Both the position numbers and the translations under genes were made by a program. Shown here piece by piece: positions 1-8,327 of a stretch of 64,000 nt of DNA. Below the pieces are notes generated by a model. The model did no database searches, was not told the DNA's origin, and worked only from the letters and a program-made list of their open reading frames with translations. The stretch covers positions 264,953-328,952 of the forward strand of contig NZ_BMFU01000005.1 in the NCBI RefSeq assembly GCF_014639235.1, read 5' to 3'. Numbering within the stretch: the first letter of the stretch is position 1; each line of letters begins with the position of its first letter. This DNA is from Paenibacillus silvae. Lineage in GTDB: Bacteria > Bacillota > Bacilli > Paenibacillales > Paenibacillaceae.

Positions 1-502
1 TACCTACACGCGCGAACTGCTCCACAATCTGCGATATACCGCCCGCGGTCATATTGCCGCGTCCCTGGAAGTACCCACGCATCATGGCTATTGCCGGGAA
101 GAGCAGCAAGGCCGGAGCCAGCGCCCGAATGGCACTCACAGATTCTGGCACTTTGGAAATGTTGGTTGCATAGAAAGGTGCCGCTAACCATAACAGCACA
201 GACATGACCACACCGGCCACTGCCGCAAAGATCAAGGCAGCGCGGTAAATCTGCTGCGCTTCCCCCGCACGTCCGAGCGCGTAGCGTTCCGAAACCATTT
301 TACTCAGCGTACTCGGGATACCTGCGGTTGCAACAGTTAACAGCATTAAATACACCGTATTGGAGATCGTAAAGGATGCGTTACCGATATCTCCGAGGAT
401 ATGCTCCAGCGGCACGCGCTGCACCAGACCAAGCACCCTTGCAATCAGTGCGGCGGCCGCCAAAATGAGCGTACCCTTAATAAATGTTTCCTTCTTAGAC
501 AA
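1..502 (-). CDS. Polysaccharide/lipid flippase of the SpoVB-MurJ (MOP) superfamily, N-terminal part
   Basis: Partial gene: the first 167 codons are present and the rest lies beyond the left edge. The reading frame starts at TTG 502 (SKKETFIKGTLILAAAALIA...) behind a GGGG-containing Shine-Dalgarno. Seen: an N-terminal positively charged stretch, then hydrophobic segments with the sequence RVLGLVQRVPLEHILGD and GIPSTLSKMVSERYALG, typical of Firmicute polysaccharide biosynthesis/SpoVB-like MATE-fold flippases, which move lipid-linked sugars across the membrane. The exact substrate cannot be told from the N-terminus; a sporulation (SpoVB) or general envelope role is possible. Confidence 0.75.
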   Translation of the reverse strand, partial: MSKKETFIKGTLILAAAALIARVLGLVQRVPLEHILGDIGNASFTISNTVYLMLLTVATAGIPSTLSKMVSERYALGRAGEAQQIYRAALIFAAVAGVVMSVLLWLAAPFYATNISKVPESVSAIRALAPALLLFPAIAMMRGYFQGRGNMTAGGISQIVEQFARVG

Positions 503-568
503 AACGAATTCCCCTTCTTTCCCCCACACCGGACCTCACTCCGGCCCTAAGCTATCTAACCTGACATT

Positions 569-1060
569 CTAGGCGAATCGGACCACCCAAATAATGAATA
601 ACACAATCATCACCAGCTGCAAAATAATCTTCATCACTGTGCTCGTAAACAGCCCGACAACAGAGCCGAATCCAACCTTGGATGCCTTGGAGGGGGAAGA
701 CCCTCCGATTAATTCCCCGATAAATGCGCCAAGAAACGGGCCGAGAACAAGTCCAAAGGCCGGGATGACAAATGGCCCGATAATGACCCCGATTGTACTC
801 AGCGTTGTGGATAGCTTGGAGCCGCCGAACCTTTTTACACCCCAAGCACTGACCACGTAATCCGCCACGAACAGTACAACAACAATCAGAACCTGAATAA
901 TCCAGAACCATACACCGAACGGATCAAAGCTGAAAAACCAGCCGTAGACCAGAAACGCGAAGAAAATCGCAATCGCACCCGGCAGAATCGGATATACCGT
1001 GCCAGCCATGCCTACTGCAAAGAGCAGTACAATTAAAATCCAGCCAACGGTTGCAAGCAA
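569..1060 (-). CDS. DUF456 family membrane protein
   Basis: 163 residues, nearly all hydrophobic, with about four to five predicted membrane spans and a Gly-rich central stretch (GPFLGAFIGELIGG, residues ~105-118) characteristic of DUF456 proteins. Function of the family is unknown. The start is TTG 1060, three bases after the stop of the HAD phosphatase gene, with its GGGGGAA Shine-Dalgarno lying in the end of that gene, so the two are almost certainly one transcription unit. Confidence 0.75.
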   Translation of the reverse strand: MLATVGWILIVLLFAVGMAGTVYPILPGAIAIFFAFLVYGWFFSFDPFGVWFWIIQVLIVVVLFVADYVVSAWGVKRFGGSKLSTTLSTIGVIIGPFVIPAFGLVLGPFLGAFIGELIGGSSPSKASKVGFGSVVGLFTSTVMKIILQLVMIVLFIIWVVRFA

Positions 1061-1063
1061 AGG

Positions 1064-1813
1064 TTATTCCCCCTTCAATATATGTTCACGAATCAGGTGG
1101 GCAATGCCGTCTTCATTGTTACTTCCAATAATCATATCCGCTGCCTGCTTCACCTGCTCCTGTGCATTGCCCATGGCAACCCCCAGACCTACCGCTTCAA
1201 TCACGGCAAGATCGTTCAGACTGTCACCTACAGCAACCACTTCCGACATGTCGATGCCCAGCAGCTTGCACACTTCGGCTACACCGGTCGCTTTGGATAC
1301 ATTCGCCGGGTTAACCTCAATGTTCACAGGGGAGGAATTAGTCATTTGCAGACCACCCATCTCCTGCAGCTCCATCATAATCTGATGACGAATCTCATCA
1401 TCCTCGGTCGTGAAGCCAAACTTCAGCCATTCCCGTCCTTCAAGATCATCCGTCCAGCGATCACGATTAAACAGTTCCTCCACGGAGTATGCCCAGTACC
1501 AGCTGTTATATTTCTCCCCGATCTCATACATCTTGCGAATCAAGGACGGGTCCATCAGATGGCGCATATGCAGCTCATGCGGCGCTTTCCAGACCTCACT
1601 GCCGTTAACCGTTACCATCGGAGTCTCCAATGCAAGCTGTACCGCATAAGGCATGGCGTGATATACCGCTCTTCCTGTAGACAGGCACACATGTACCCCG
1701 CGACGGATTGCAATCTGTATCCATTTGGCCGTCTCCTGTGTAATTTCATGATTATCATTCAGCAGCGTACCGTCCATATCCAGGGCGAGCAGCTTGTATT
1801 TCAGTTCACTCAT
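1064..1813 (-). CDS. Cof-type HAD-IIB family phosphatase
   Basis: 249 residues, full length for the family. HAD motif I is LDMDGTLL with nucleophile Asp12 and acid Asp14, motif II is STGR at 45-48, motif III Lys is near residue 174, and motif IV GDSLND is at 196-201. The cap between motifs II and III is of the type IIB class. Such enzymes dephosphorylate sugar phosphates, FMN or other small phosphoesters in the cytoplasm; substrate cannot be assigned. A GGAGGAGG Shine-Dalgarno precedes ATG 1813. It is first in a two-gene unit with the DUF456 gene. Confidence 0.85.
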   Translation of the reverse strand: MSELKYKLLALDMDGTLLNDNHEITQETAKWIQIAIRRGVHVCLSTGRAVYHAMPYAVQLALETPMVTVNGSEVWKAPHELHMRHLMDPSLIRKMYEIGEKYNSWYWAYSVEELFNRDRWTDDLEGREWLKFGFTTEDDEIRHQIMMELQEMGGLQMTNSSPVNIEVNPANVSKATGVAEVCKLLGIDMSEVVAVGDSLNDLAVIEAVGLGVAMGNAQEQVKQAADMIIGSNNEDGIAHLIREHILKGE

Positions 1814-1993
1814 GCTGTAAATCCTCCTCCAGTATTTCTCTCTCCATTAAAACAACAAGATCGCCCGGTACCTGCCAATGGCAGACTCCCCCGGACGTCA
1901 CAGCTAACGACATTTTACCACAGAACATGCATATGCAACAAAGTAACCTGTATTCGGCGCTTTGACACTTCGTTTCCGAAAAATAAAACATCA

Positions 1994-2075
1994 AAAACCG
2001 CCTGCCGTGAACTGCACCTCCAATGAGTAGTTGTTTCTATTCATTGGGATGCAGTTCACTGCTGCAGACGGTCTT
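1994..2075 (-). terminator. Long-stem terminator of the metal ABC operon
   Basis: An imperfect inverted repeat of about 35 bases per arm (arms include GTGAACTGCA / TGCAGTTCAC and CAATGA / TCATTG) with a short loop. On the minus strand it is followed by GGTTTTTGATGTTTTATTTTT. It lies just past the stop of the last permease gene. The stem is far longer than a usual intrinsic terminator. Confidence 0.7.
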
Positions 2076-2098
2076 TGACGAATTATGTTCATCTCGCC

Positions 2099-2971
2099 TT
2101 ACCTTGCCACATATTTACGACGTACATAACGAAGCACAATGCCATGTTTCGGTGATAACAACAGCGCAAGCACAAACAGTATACCTGCAACCGCCACCAT
2201 GCATCCCGCTATCGAAGCATCCATCACATACGCCATCAGATAACCGCCAACAGAGGAAGCCACTCCAATCAGGACAGCGTACACAATCATTTTGCCTAGC
2301 TGATCCGTGAGCAGATAAGCGGCGGCCGCGGGTACAATCAACATGCCAACCACAAGAATGGAGCCAACACTTTCAAATGAAGCCACCGATGTCATGGACA
2401 CCAGCCCCATCAGCACATAATGAAACAGTACCACCGGGATGCCGCAGGCCGCTGCCAGAGCCGGATCAAACGCACACAGCTTGAACTGTTTATAGAACAG
2501 TCCCACAACGACAAGAATGACTAGCAGGGTAATGCCCAGCATCCACACCGCTCTGGGCCCTACATCCATCCCCCACAGCGTTAGCGTATCCCATTGTACA
2601 TAAGCAATCTCTCCAAATAATACACAGTCCAGATCCAGATCAATATGCTGAGCGTTCAGACTGATCAGAATAACACCTGCAGCGAAGAGTGCAGTGAATA
2701 CAATGCCAATGGAAGCATCCGAGGACAGCCCTCCCGCCTGAAGGCTTTGAATGAAAAATACCGTCAGTAACCCAAACACCGTTGCACCCAGCAGCATCCA
2801 CAGCGAGTCTCTGGAGCCGCTCCACAGAAAAGCAATCGCAATTCCGGGCAATACCGCATGGCTGATGGCATCTCCGACCAGAGCCATCCGCCGCAGGATC
2901 AGGAAACATCCAAGAATGGCACAAGCAGAGGACACTAATACTGCCGTTAAAATAATCCAGAATGTGGCCAT
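2099..2971 (-). CDS. Manganese/zinc ABC transporter permease (second)
   Basis: 290 residues, ABC-3 (MntD/ZnuB/TroD) family integral membrane permease with about eight hydrophobic segments and the family motif RMALVGDAISHAVLPGIA at ~27-44. The start codon directly abuts the stop of the upstream permease gene. Last gene of a solute-binding protein / ATPase / permease / permease operon, the same order as B. subtilis mntABCD. Forms the membrane channel with the neighbouring permease; metal is judged Mn2+ or Zn2+ from context, not from this subunit. Confidence 0.88.
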   Translation of the reverse strand: MATFWIILTAVLVSSACAILGCFLILRRMALVGDAISHAVLPGIAIAFLWSGSRDSLWMLLGATVFGLLTVFFIQSLQAGGLSSDASIGIVFTALFAAGVILISLNAQHIDLDLDCVLFGEIAYVQWDTLTLWGMDVGPRAVWMLGITLLVILVVVGLFYKQFKLCAFDPALAAACGIPVVLFHYVLMGLVSMTSVASFESVGSILVVGMLIVPAAAAYLLTDQLGKMIVYAVLIGVASSVGGYLMAYVMDASIAGCMVAVAGILFVLALLLSPKHGIVLRYVRRKYVAR

Positions 2972-3934
2972 TTACATCTCCCCCCGTTCCTGCATCTTGC
3001 CCTGAGCGGACAGTGTCTGAAGCGATGCATGCTCTTCGCGCAAATATTCAGATCTCGCCTGAATGCTGCGCAGCTTGCGAGCAAGCAGTCCGCGTCTTGG
3101 TGCGAGCAGCGCTGACCCGGCGAAGAGCACCGTAGCCGCGAGCACTGTGACCGGTCCTGTTGGCAGGTTCGGGACAAGTGTGCTGAACAATGTGCCTGCG
3201 GCACCGCTTAGTGCACCGAACAGTCCTGCCAACAGCACCATAAGCGCAAGCGAATCCGTCCAGCACCTTGCTGCTGCCGCTGGAGTAACTAGCAGCGCTG
3301 CAACCAGCACCACCCCCACCGCTTGAATGCCCGCGACAACAGCAATAACCGTGAGCAGCAGAATGAATTGTTCCAGAGCTCCTACAGGCAGTCCCATACC
3401 TCTTGCAAAGCCCGGATCAAAGCTGACAAGCTTGAATTCTTTAAACCAGACAAGGCAGGCAATCAACAGTACAAGACATACTCCGCCCATAACATACACA
3501 TCGGTCTGCACCATGGATGCGGCTTGCCCGAACAGGTACTTGTCGAGCCCGCTCTGACTCCCGCTGGCACTGTGCTGGATTCGTGTCAGCATCACCACGC
3601 CGATTCCGAAAAATACAGTTAATACGATGCCCATTGCCGTATCCTGCTTGATCCTTGAGAAGCGGGTGATCCATGAAATGCCGAAGGTCGCCACAATGCC
3701 CGCTACCAGCGCACCCAACAGAAACCATCCGATCGATTTGGTTTCTGTCAGCATAAATGCAATACAGATTCCAGGCAGTGCCGCGTGTGCAAGTGTATCC
3801 CCCATCAGACTTTGACGACGAAGAAAGGTGAACGAGCCGATAATGCCGCTGCTGAAGCCAAGCAATATACAGCCGAGCAAAATCCAGCGGGTATTCGGAT
3901 CAGACAGAATGGAAAGCAGCCAGTTCCCCATCAC
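2972..3934 (-). CDS. Manganese/zinc ABC transporter permease (first)
   Basis: 320 residues, ABC-3 family permease with the motif RRQSLMGDTLAHAALPGI near residues 39-56 and eight or so membrane spans. A hydrophilic C-terminal tail of about 40 residues (from RRGLLARKL onward) is longer than in its partner. Start is GTG 3934 or ATG 3931, immediately after the ATPase stop, so translation is probably coupled. Paralogous to the following permease; together they likely form the heterodimeric transmembrane part of the importer. Confidence 0.88.
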   Translation of the reverse strand: MMGNWLLSILSDPNTRWILLGCILLGFSSGIIGSFTFLRRQSLMGDTLAHAALPGICIAFMLTETKSIGWFLLGALVAGIVATFGISWITRFSRIKQDTAMGIVLTVFFGIGVVMLTRIQHSASGSQSGLDKYLFGQAASMVQTDVYVMGGVCLVLLIACLVWFKEFKLVSFDPGFARGMGLPVGALEQFILLLTVIAVVAGIQAVGVVLVAALLVTPAAAARCWTDSLALMVLLAGLFGALSGAAGTLFSTLVPNLPTGPVTVLAATVLFAGSALLAPRRGLLARKLRSIQARSEYLREEHASLQTLSAQGKMQERGEM

Positions 3935-4780
3935 TTACACCTGTCCTTTCTCCGTCCGGCTGCCGATCATTGCAATCCGGCCTCCATAGGTCTCCTGTAA
4001 AGTATCCGGCACAAATACTTCATTGGTTGGTCCAGCCGCAACCAGACGCCCATTGAGCAGCAATACATGATCGAAGTATTCTTCTACCGTAGCCAGATCG
4101 TGATGAACAACCAGTACCGTTTTACCCTGCTTTTTCAGCTGTTCCAGCAGCGAGATGATGGCTTTCTCCGTTGTAGCGTCCACCCCTGCAAACGGTTCAT
4201 CCATGAAATACAGGTCTGCATCCTGCACCAAAGCTCTTGCGAGAAATACACGCTGCTGCTGTCCACCCGACAGTTGGCTGATCTGACGGTACATGTAATC
4301 TCCCATGCCCACCTGTTCAAGACAATGGGCAGCCAGTTCCTTCTCCTTTTTGCCCGGGCGGCGAAACCAGCCCAGATGTCCATATCTGCCCATCATAACT
4401 ACATCCAGGGCGTGAGTCGGAAAATCCCAATCTACAGACTCCCTCTGCGGCACATATCCGATACGCCTCCGTGATTCACGGTAAGAACGTCCGAAAATTT
4501 CTACGTCACCGTGCATCTTCGGCACAAGTCCCAGCACGGCCTTGATCAGCGTTGACTTGCCCGCTCCGTTCGGTCCAAGAATACCGATCAGCTGCCCTTC
4601 AGGCACATCAAAGGATACGTTGCTGAGCACCGGTTTTTTATGATAAGCCACCGCCAGGTTCCTTACTTGAAGAGGAATAGTTGCCGTGCTTGTTTCCCTC
4701 ACGGGTTCACCATGCCACTTACGTTCCATACGCTCTGCCTCCAGATTTGCTGCATTCATTTCATTCACGCCATTCATCAT
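3935..4780 (-). CDS. Manganese/zinc ABC transporter ATP-binding protein
   Basis: 281 residues. Walker A GPNGAGKST at ~69-77, Q-loop PQRESVDWD at ~111, signature LSGGQQQR at ~170-177, Walker B LYFMDEP at ~190-196 and the H-loop HHD near residue 226. This is the MntB/ZnuC/TroB type of metal-import ATPase. The N-terminus has a hydrophilic extension of about 35 residues before the ABC fold, so the true start could be slightly downstream; GGGAGGGGAG sits upstream of the two adjacent ATG codons at 4780/4777. Confidence 0.9.
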   Translation of the reverse strand: MMNGVNEMNAANLEAERMERKWHGEPVRETSTATIPLQVRNLAVAYHKKPVLSNVSFDVPEGQLIGILGPNGAGKSTLIKAVLGLVPKMHGDVEIFGRSYRESRRRIGYVPQRESVDWDFPTHALDVVMMGRYGHLGWFRRPGKKEKELAAHCLEQVGMGDYMYRQISQLSGGQQQRVFLARALVQDADLYFMDEPFAGVDATTEKAIISLLEQLKKQGKTVLVVHHDLATVEEYFDHVLLLNGRLVAAGPTNEVFVPDTLQETYGGRIAMIGSRTEKGQV

Positions 4781-4816
4781 TCATTCACTCCCCTTCCCCA
4801 GGTTGAATATTAAATA

Positions 4817-5773
4817 TTATTTCAAAGCCGCTGCAATAGTTTCGACATTATGCCGAACCATTCCGATATAAGTGCCCTCTTCCGTTCCTTCAGGCCCCAT
4901 TGCATCCGAGAACAATTCCCCGCCAATGCTGACGGTATGGCCCTTCTCAGCGGCTCCGGCAATGATCGCTTCCATCGCTTTCGCAGGTACACTGGATTCT
5001 ATAAATACCGCTTTGATCTGATTTTCTACAAGGAAATCCCGCAGTTCACTTACATCCTTGGCTCCGTATTCAGCAGCAGTACTGATGCCCTGAAGCCCCA
5101 TCACTTTAATCCCGTAGGCTTGACCAAAATAGCCGAATGCGTCATGTGCTGTAACCAGCACACGGCTTGCCTCGGGAATCTGTCCGATTTTCTCCCGTAC
5201 TTCTGTATCCAGTGCATCCAGCTGCTCAAGATAACGCTCAGCCTGAGCTGTATACTGCTCCTTATGGTCCGGGTCCGCTTCTATAAGTGTGTCGCGGACA
5301 GCTTCTGCTGCGCGCATCCAGTGTTTGACGTTGAACCAGACATGCGGGTCATACTCCGTTCCGCCTGTCGCTTGACCGGAATGCAGCTCCTCTGTCGGAA
5401 TTCTCTCGGCCACTGCGGTCACCAGCTTGCTTTTGGACATTTTCTCCAGGATGCTGGTCATTTTACCTTCCAGATGCAGACCGTTATAGAAAATCACCTC
5501 CGCTTGCTCCAGCTTGCGAATATCCCCTTGGGATGCTTTGTACAGATGCGGGTCCACCCCTGGCCCCATCAAACCGGTAACCTCAACATATGCTCCGCCT
5601 ACTTCTCGTGCGACATCCGCAATCATACCTGTAGTCGCAGTAACCCGAACCTTCCCTGCGTCATTCTCACCCCCACCAGTAGTACCAGAACAAGCTGTCA
5701 GTACGATTATTAGCACAACACATGCCAATGTCATCAAACCTCGATGTATCCCCCTCATCTTCACCTTAATCAA
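4817..5773 (-). CDS. Metal ABC transporter solute-binding lipoprotein (TroA/MntA-like)
   Basis: 318 residues with a lipoprotein signal: basic start, hydrophobic stretch and lipobox LTAC with Cys28 as the lipid anchor. Cluster A-I fold. Likely metal ligands: His76 (VDPHLY), His144 (YDPHVWF), His210 (TAHDAFGYF) and Asp290 (ELFSDAMG). The third ligand being His rather than Glu resembles TroA/ZnuA more than MntC, although the operator upstream looks like an MntR site. Start is TTG 5773 after GGGGAGATG; an internal ATG six codons in is an alternative. First gene of the transporter operon. Confidence 0.88.
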   Translation of the reverse strand: MIKVKMRGIHRGLMTLACVVLIIVLTACSGTTGGGENDAGKVRVTATTGMIADVAREVGGAYVEVTGLMGPGVDPHLYKASQGDIRKLEQAEVIFYNGLHLEGKMTSILEKMSKSKLVTAVAERIPTEELHSGQATGGTEYDPHVWFNVKHWMRAAEAVRDTLIEADPDHKEQYTAQAERYLEQLDALDTEVREKIGQIPEASRVLVTAHDAFGYFGQAYGIKVMGLQGISTAAEYGAKDVSELRDFLVENQIKAVFIESSVPAKAMEAIIAGAAEKGHTVSIGGELFSDAMGPEGTEEGTYIGMVRHNVETIAAALK

Positions 5774-5859
5774 GCTACATCTCCCCTTTCCCTGCTCTAA
5801 AATATTTGTCCATAACTAATTAACTTGTACAAGGCACTAATTTTTAAACATGTCTAATA

Positions 5860-5878
5860 ATGTTTCCCTTGTGCAAAT
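5860..5878 (-). promoter_or_regulatory. MntR-like operator upstream of the metal ABC operon
   Basis: Reading the minus strand, TTTGCACAAGGGAAACAT closely resembles the B. subtilis MntR operators (TTTGCATGAGGGAAAC and TTTGCCTTAAGGAAAC, from memory). It lies about 90 bases before the solute-binding gene and overlaps a possible -35 element (TTGCAC). The expected outcome is Mn2+-dependent repression by a DtxR-family regulator not encoded in this window. Confidence 0.65.
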
Positions 5879-5900
5879 TTTATCCGATGACAAAACAAAA

Positions 5901-5923
5901 GGCAAGGGATAATTTCCCTTGCC
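5901..5923 (-). terminator. Intrinsic terminator of the first PBP gene
   Basis: Perfect stem GGCAAGGGA / TCCCTTGCC with a five-base AATTT/AAATT-type loop, followed on the minus strand by TTTTGTTTTG. It is located about 100 bases after the penicillin-binding protein stop codon. Confidence 0.85.
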
Positions 5924-6023
5924 TGTCCATAAGGATATGAGATTGAAATTTGCAGACCAGATCAATAGGTCTTTTAGCTTTGCGGATATACACAAAATCG
6001 TACAAAAGCTTCAAACGGTATTC

Positions 6024-7997
6024 TTACTCCTGCTTCTGATCCTTCTTGCCCTTAGGGATGCCGTCAAGGCCATACACCTCATCATACGCATCAAAGATTT
6101 TGCGTGCGATTGGTGAAGCGCTGACCGAACCAAATCCACCCTCGGGTACAACTACCGCTACAGCCAGCTTGGGATTATCCCTTGGTGCAAAAGCGATAAA
6201 CACACCGTTCTCCTTTTTATTCGGCCCGGTTCCCTGCTCGGAGGTTCCTGTTTTTCTGGCAAAATCATAAGGGAAACCCTCAAACGAACTTACCTTTGTC
6301 ACCATGCCCTTATGCACCTCGTTCCAGTGCGCATCCGCAAACTGCACCTCATTCAGCACTTTCGGCGTAAATTTCTTCACCACGTTGCCATCTGCATCCC
6401 GAATTTCCTTCACCAGATGGGGCTCCATCCGTTTGCCCTTGTTCGCCAGCATTGTCGTGTACTGTGCCAGCTGCATCGTCGTATATTTGGCTTGCTGTCC
6501 AAATGACGCGAACGCCAGACGTGTCAGCGCAGATTCATCATTGTCCGCTTTATATTCCAACTGACCAAGAAATTCATTGGGCAGATCAATGCCTGTGGAC
6601 ACACCCAAACCAAAACTCTTCATGTATTCGTCCCATTTCTCGATGCCCTTGTCTCCACCGTATTTTCTTAACAACTGCTTGCCTACCATATCAATCATGA
6701 ATGCATTGGATGATTTCTCGATGGCTTTCCGTGCAGTAATATTTCCATTGTACGCCGAGTGTGAGTTTCTCACTTGTCGTCCGTCTTTGCCAAGTACGGC
6801 ATAACCCTTATCAGGATACGTCTGTCCTGCAGTGAACAATCCTTCCTTCAACCCGATGAGCACGCTGAGCGGTTTAATAACCGATCCCAGCAACACCACG
6901 GATTCGGCGTGACGCGGCTTGTTATCATTCGGAGGAAAAGACTCTGTTGTGCCGTTGCGGAATACAAACTTGATCTTGTCATAATCCCAGTCATTCGGAT
7001 CATAGTCCGGCATGCTGGCCATCGCTACAATATTACCTGTATCAACTTCCATAGCTACAGCATACCCGGTAATTGCCTTCGGCAGCTTCCGTAATTCATC
7101 GGTAATCGCTTGTTGTGTTGCCAGCTGAATTTCCTTGTTGATCGTGGAAATCAGACTGTACCCCTTCTCCGGCGGAGTCAGCTCCATTGTGCCTGTAGGC
7201 AAATTACGAGAGTCGATGTCAATGGATTGATATCCGCTTCGCCCGCGAAGCTCCTGCTGATACTGCAGCTCCAGCCCGTCAAATCCCACTCTCTCATCCT
7301 GAGAATATACCAAGCCCGGATCACGTTGGGAGGCAGACTCCTGGATAATGGTCTGGTACTGCTTCATGGTCGTTGGAACACGCTTGAATTCCCGTGTGTA
7401 ACCAATAACCTGCACAGCCACCCGGTCCGGGTCATATCGGCGCACATTTTCTTCCAGAACCATGATGCCGGGATAATCTGCTTTTTTCTCCATAAAATAG
7501 GCAATTTCCCGGGTCGACAGATCGGACTTGACCAGCCTTGGCACATAACCAAACGTTTTCTGGTGATCCAGATCCAGTCGTTTAATAATCTCCTCTGCAT
7601 CTGGCTGTTTCTCGTCTCCTGGATTGAATCGTTTGAATATATCTGCAAGTTCACGGGCCAGTTCCTCGGCTTCCTGCCTGCGATCGTCATTGCGATAGTC
7701 CTCATATAAGAGAACATACAGGGACTGTACTGGCTCCGAATAAGCAAGCGCCACTTTACCGGTCGCATCATAGATCGGACCACGTACAGGAGCAAGCGGA
7801 ATATCCTTTGTATTGCGGGTAGACTCCATATACGTCAACTCAGGCCCCTCGACAAACTGCACAAACGCCAGCCGGAAAATGAGGATACTGAATATAACAA
7901 ATGCCGCGAAAAAAAACACGTTCAGTCTGGCTGTGGAAGGTTTGTTAACCGCGCGCTCGTCTTCATTCGGCGGTTTGTTCTTGAATCGTTTGAACAT
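6024..7997 (-). CDS. Class B penicillin-binding protein 2 (peptidoglycan transpeptidase), paralog A
   Basis: 657 residues from ATG 7997, chosen because GGAGAG lies about ten bases upstream; the frame is open 14 codons further but without a ribosome site. One N-terminal membrane anchor (FFFAAFVIFSILIFRLAFV), then a PBP dimerisation domain, then the transpeptidase domain with SxxK (SVIK, ~372-375), SxN (SSN, ~429-431) and KTGT (~582-585). Such enzymes cross-link peptidoglycan during elongation or sporulation. The C-terminus is short and charged. The neighbouring gene is a close paralog, suggesting tandem duplication. Confidence 0.9.
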   Translation of the reverse strand: MFKRFKNKPPNEDERAVNKPSTARLNVFFFAAFVIFSILIFRLAFVQFVEGPELTYMESTRNTKDIPLAPVRGPIYDATGKVALAYSEPVQSLYVLLYEDYRNDDRRQEAEELARELADIFKRFNPGDEKQPDAEEIIKRLDLDHQKTFGYVPRLVKSDLSTREIAYFMEKKADYPGIMVLEENVRRYDPDRVAVQVIGYTREFKRVPTTMKQYQTIIQESASQRDPGLVYSQDERVGFDGLELQYQQELRGRSGYQSIDIDSRNLPTGTMELTPPEKGYSLISTINKEIQLATQQAITDELRKLPKAITGYAVAMEVDTGNIVAMASMPDYDPNDWDYDKIKFVFRNGTTESFPPNDNKPRHAESVVLLGSVIKPLSVLIGLKEGLFTAGQTYPDKGYAVLGKDGRQVRNSHSAYNGNITARKAIEKSSNAFMIDMVGKQLLRKYGGDKGIEKWDEYMKSFGLGVSTGIDLPNEFLGQLEYKADNDESALTRLAFASFGQQAKYTTMQLAQYTTMLANKGKRMEPHLVKEIRDADGNVVKKFTPKVLNEVQFADAHWNEVHKGMVTKVSSFEGFPYDFARKTGTSEQGTGPNKKENGVFIAFAPRDNPKLAVAVVVPEGGFGSVSASPIARKIFDAYDEVYGLDGIPKGKKDQKQE

Positions 7998-8269
7998 AGA
8001 TGCTGTTCTCTCCGTTCTTTGTAAGATGGTAAAAGACAAAATGTATATTCACGTCAAAATGTCATTACAGATGCAAATGGCGTCATTCTACATCTTTTAA
8101 GTTTATCAAAAGCTCACTGTAACGTCTTTCTATTTTTGGTTACATTTTCGTAATGAGCTTCATATGATAAATAATACACAAACTCACAGTTTCCAGCTTA
8201 AAAGAGAAAAATCCCCTCTGTATATAACGTTATACCGGGGAATAGGTTACATAAAAACGCAACAAAAAT

Positions 8270-8297
8270 AGGCCCCAGCAAAACATGCTGAGGGCCT
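8270..8297 (-). terminator. Intrinsic terminator of the second PBP gene
   Basis: Stem AGGCCC..CAGCA / TGCTG..GGGCCT with an AAACA-type loop, followed on the minus strand by ATTTTTGTTG. It lies 30 bases after the stop of the PBP gene. Confidence 0.8.
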
Positions 8298-8327
8298 TCT
8301 TCTGCCTGTAGTATCTCCACTACCGGA

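Noticed and set aside
1082..2026. 314-codon open frame opposite the HAD gene
   Set aside because: Antisense shadow; the HAD motifs on the other strand are intact and the translated product is His/Cys-rich noise.
4850..5713. 287-codon open frame opposite the metal-binding lipoprotein
   Set aside because: Antisense to a full-length solute-binding protein with signal peptide and metal ligands.
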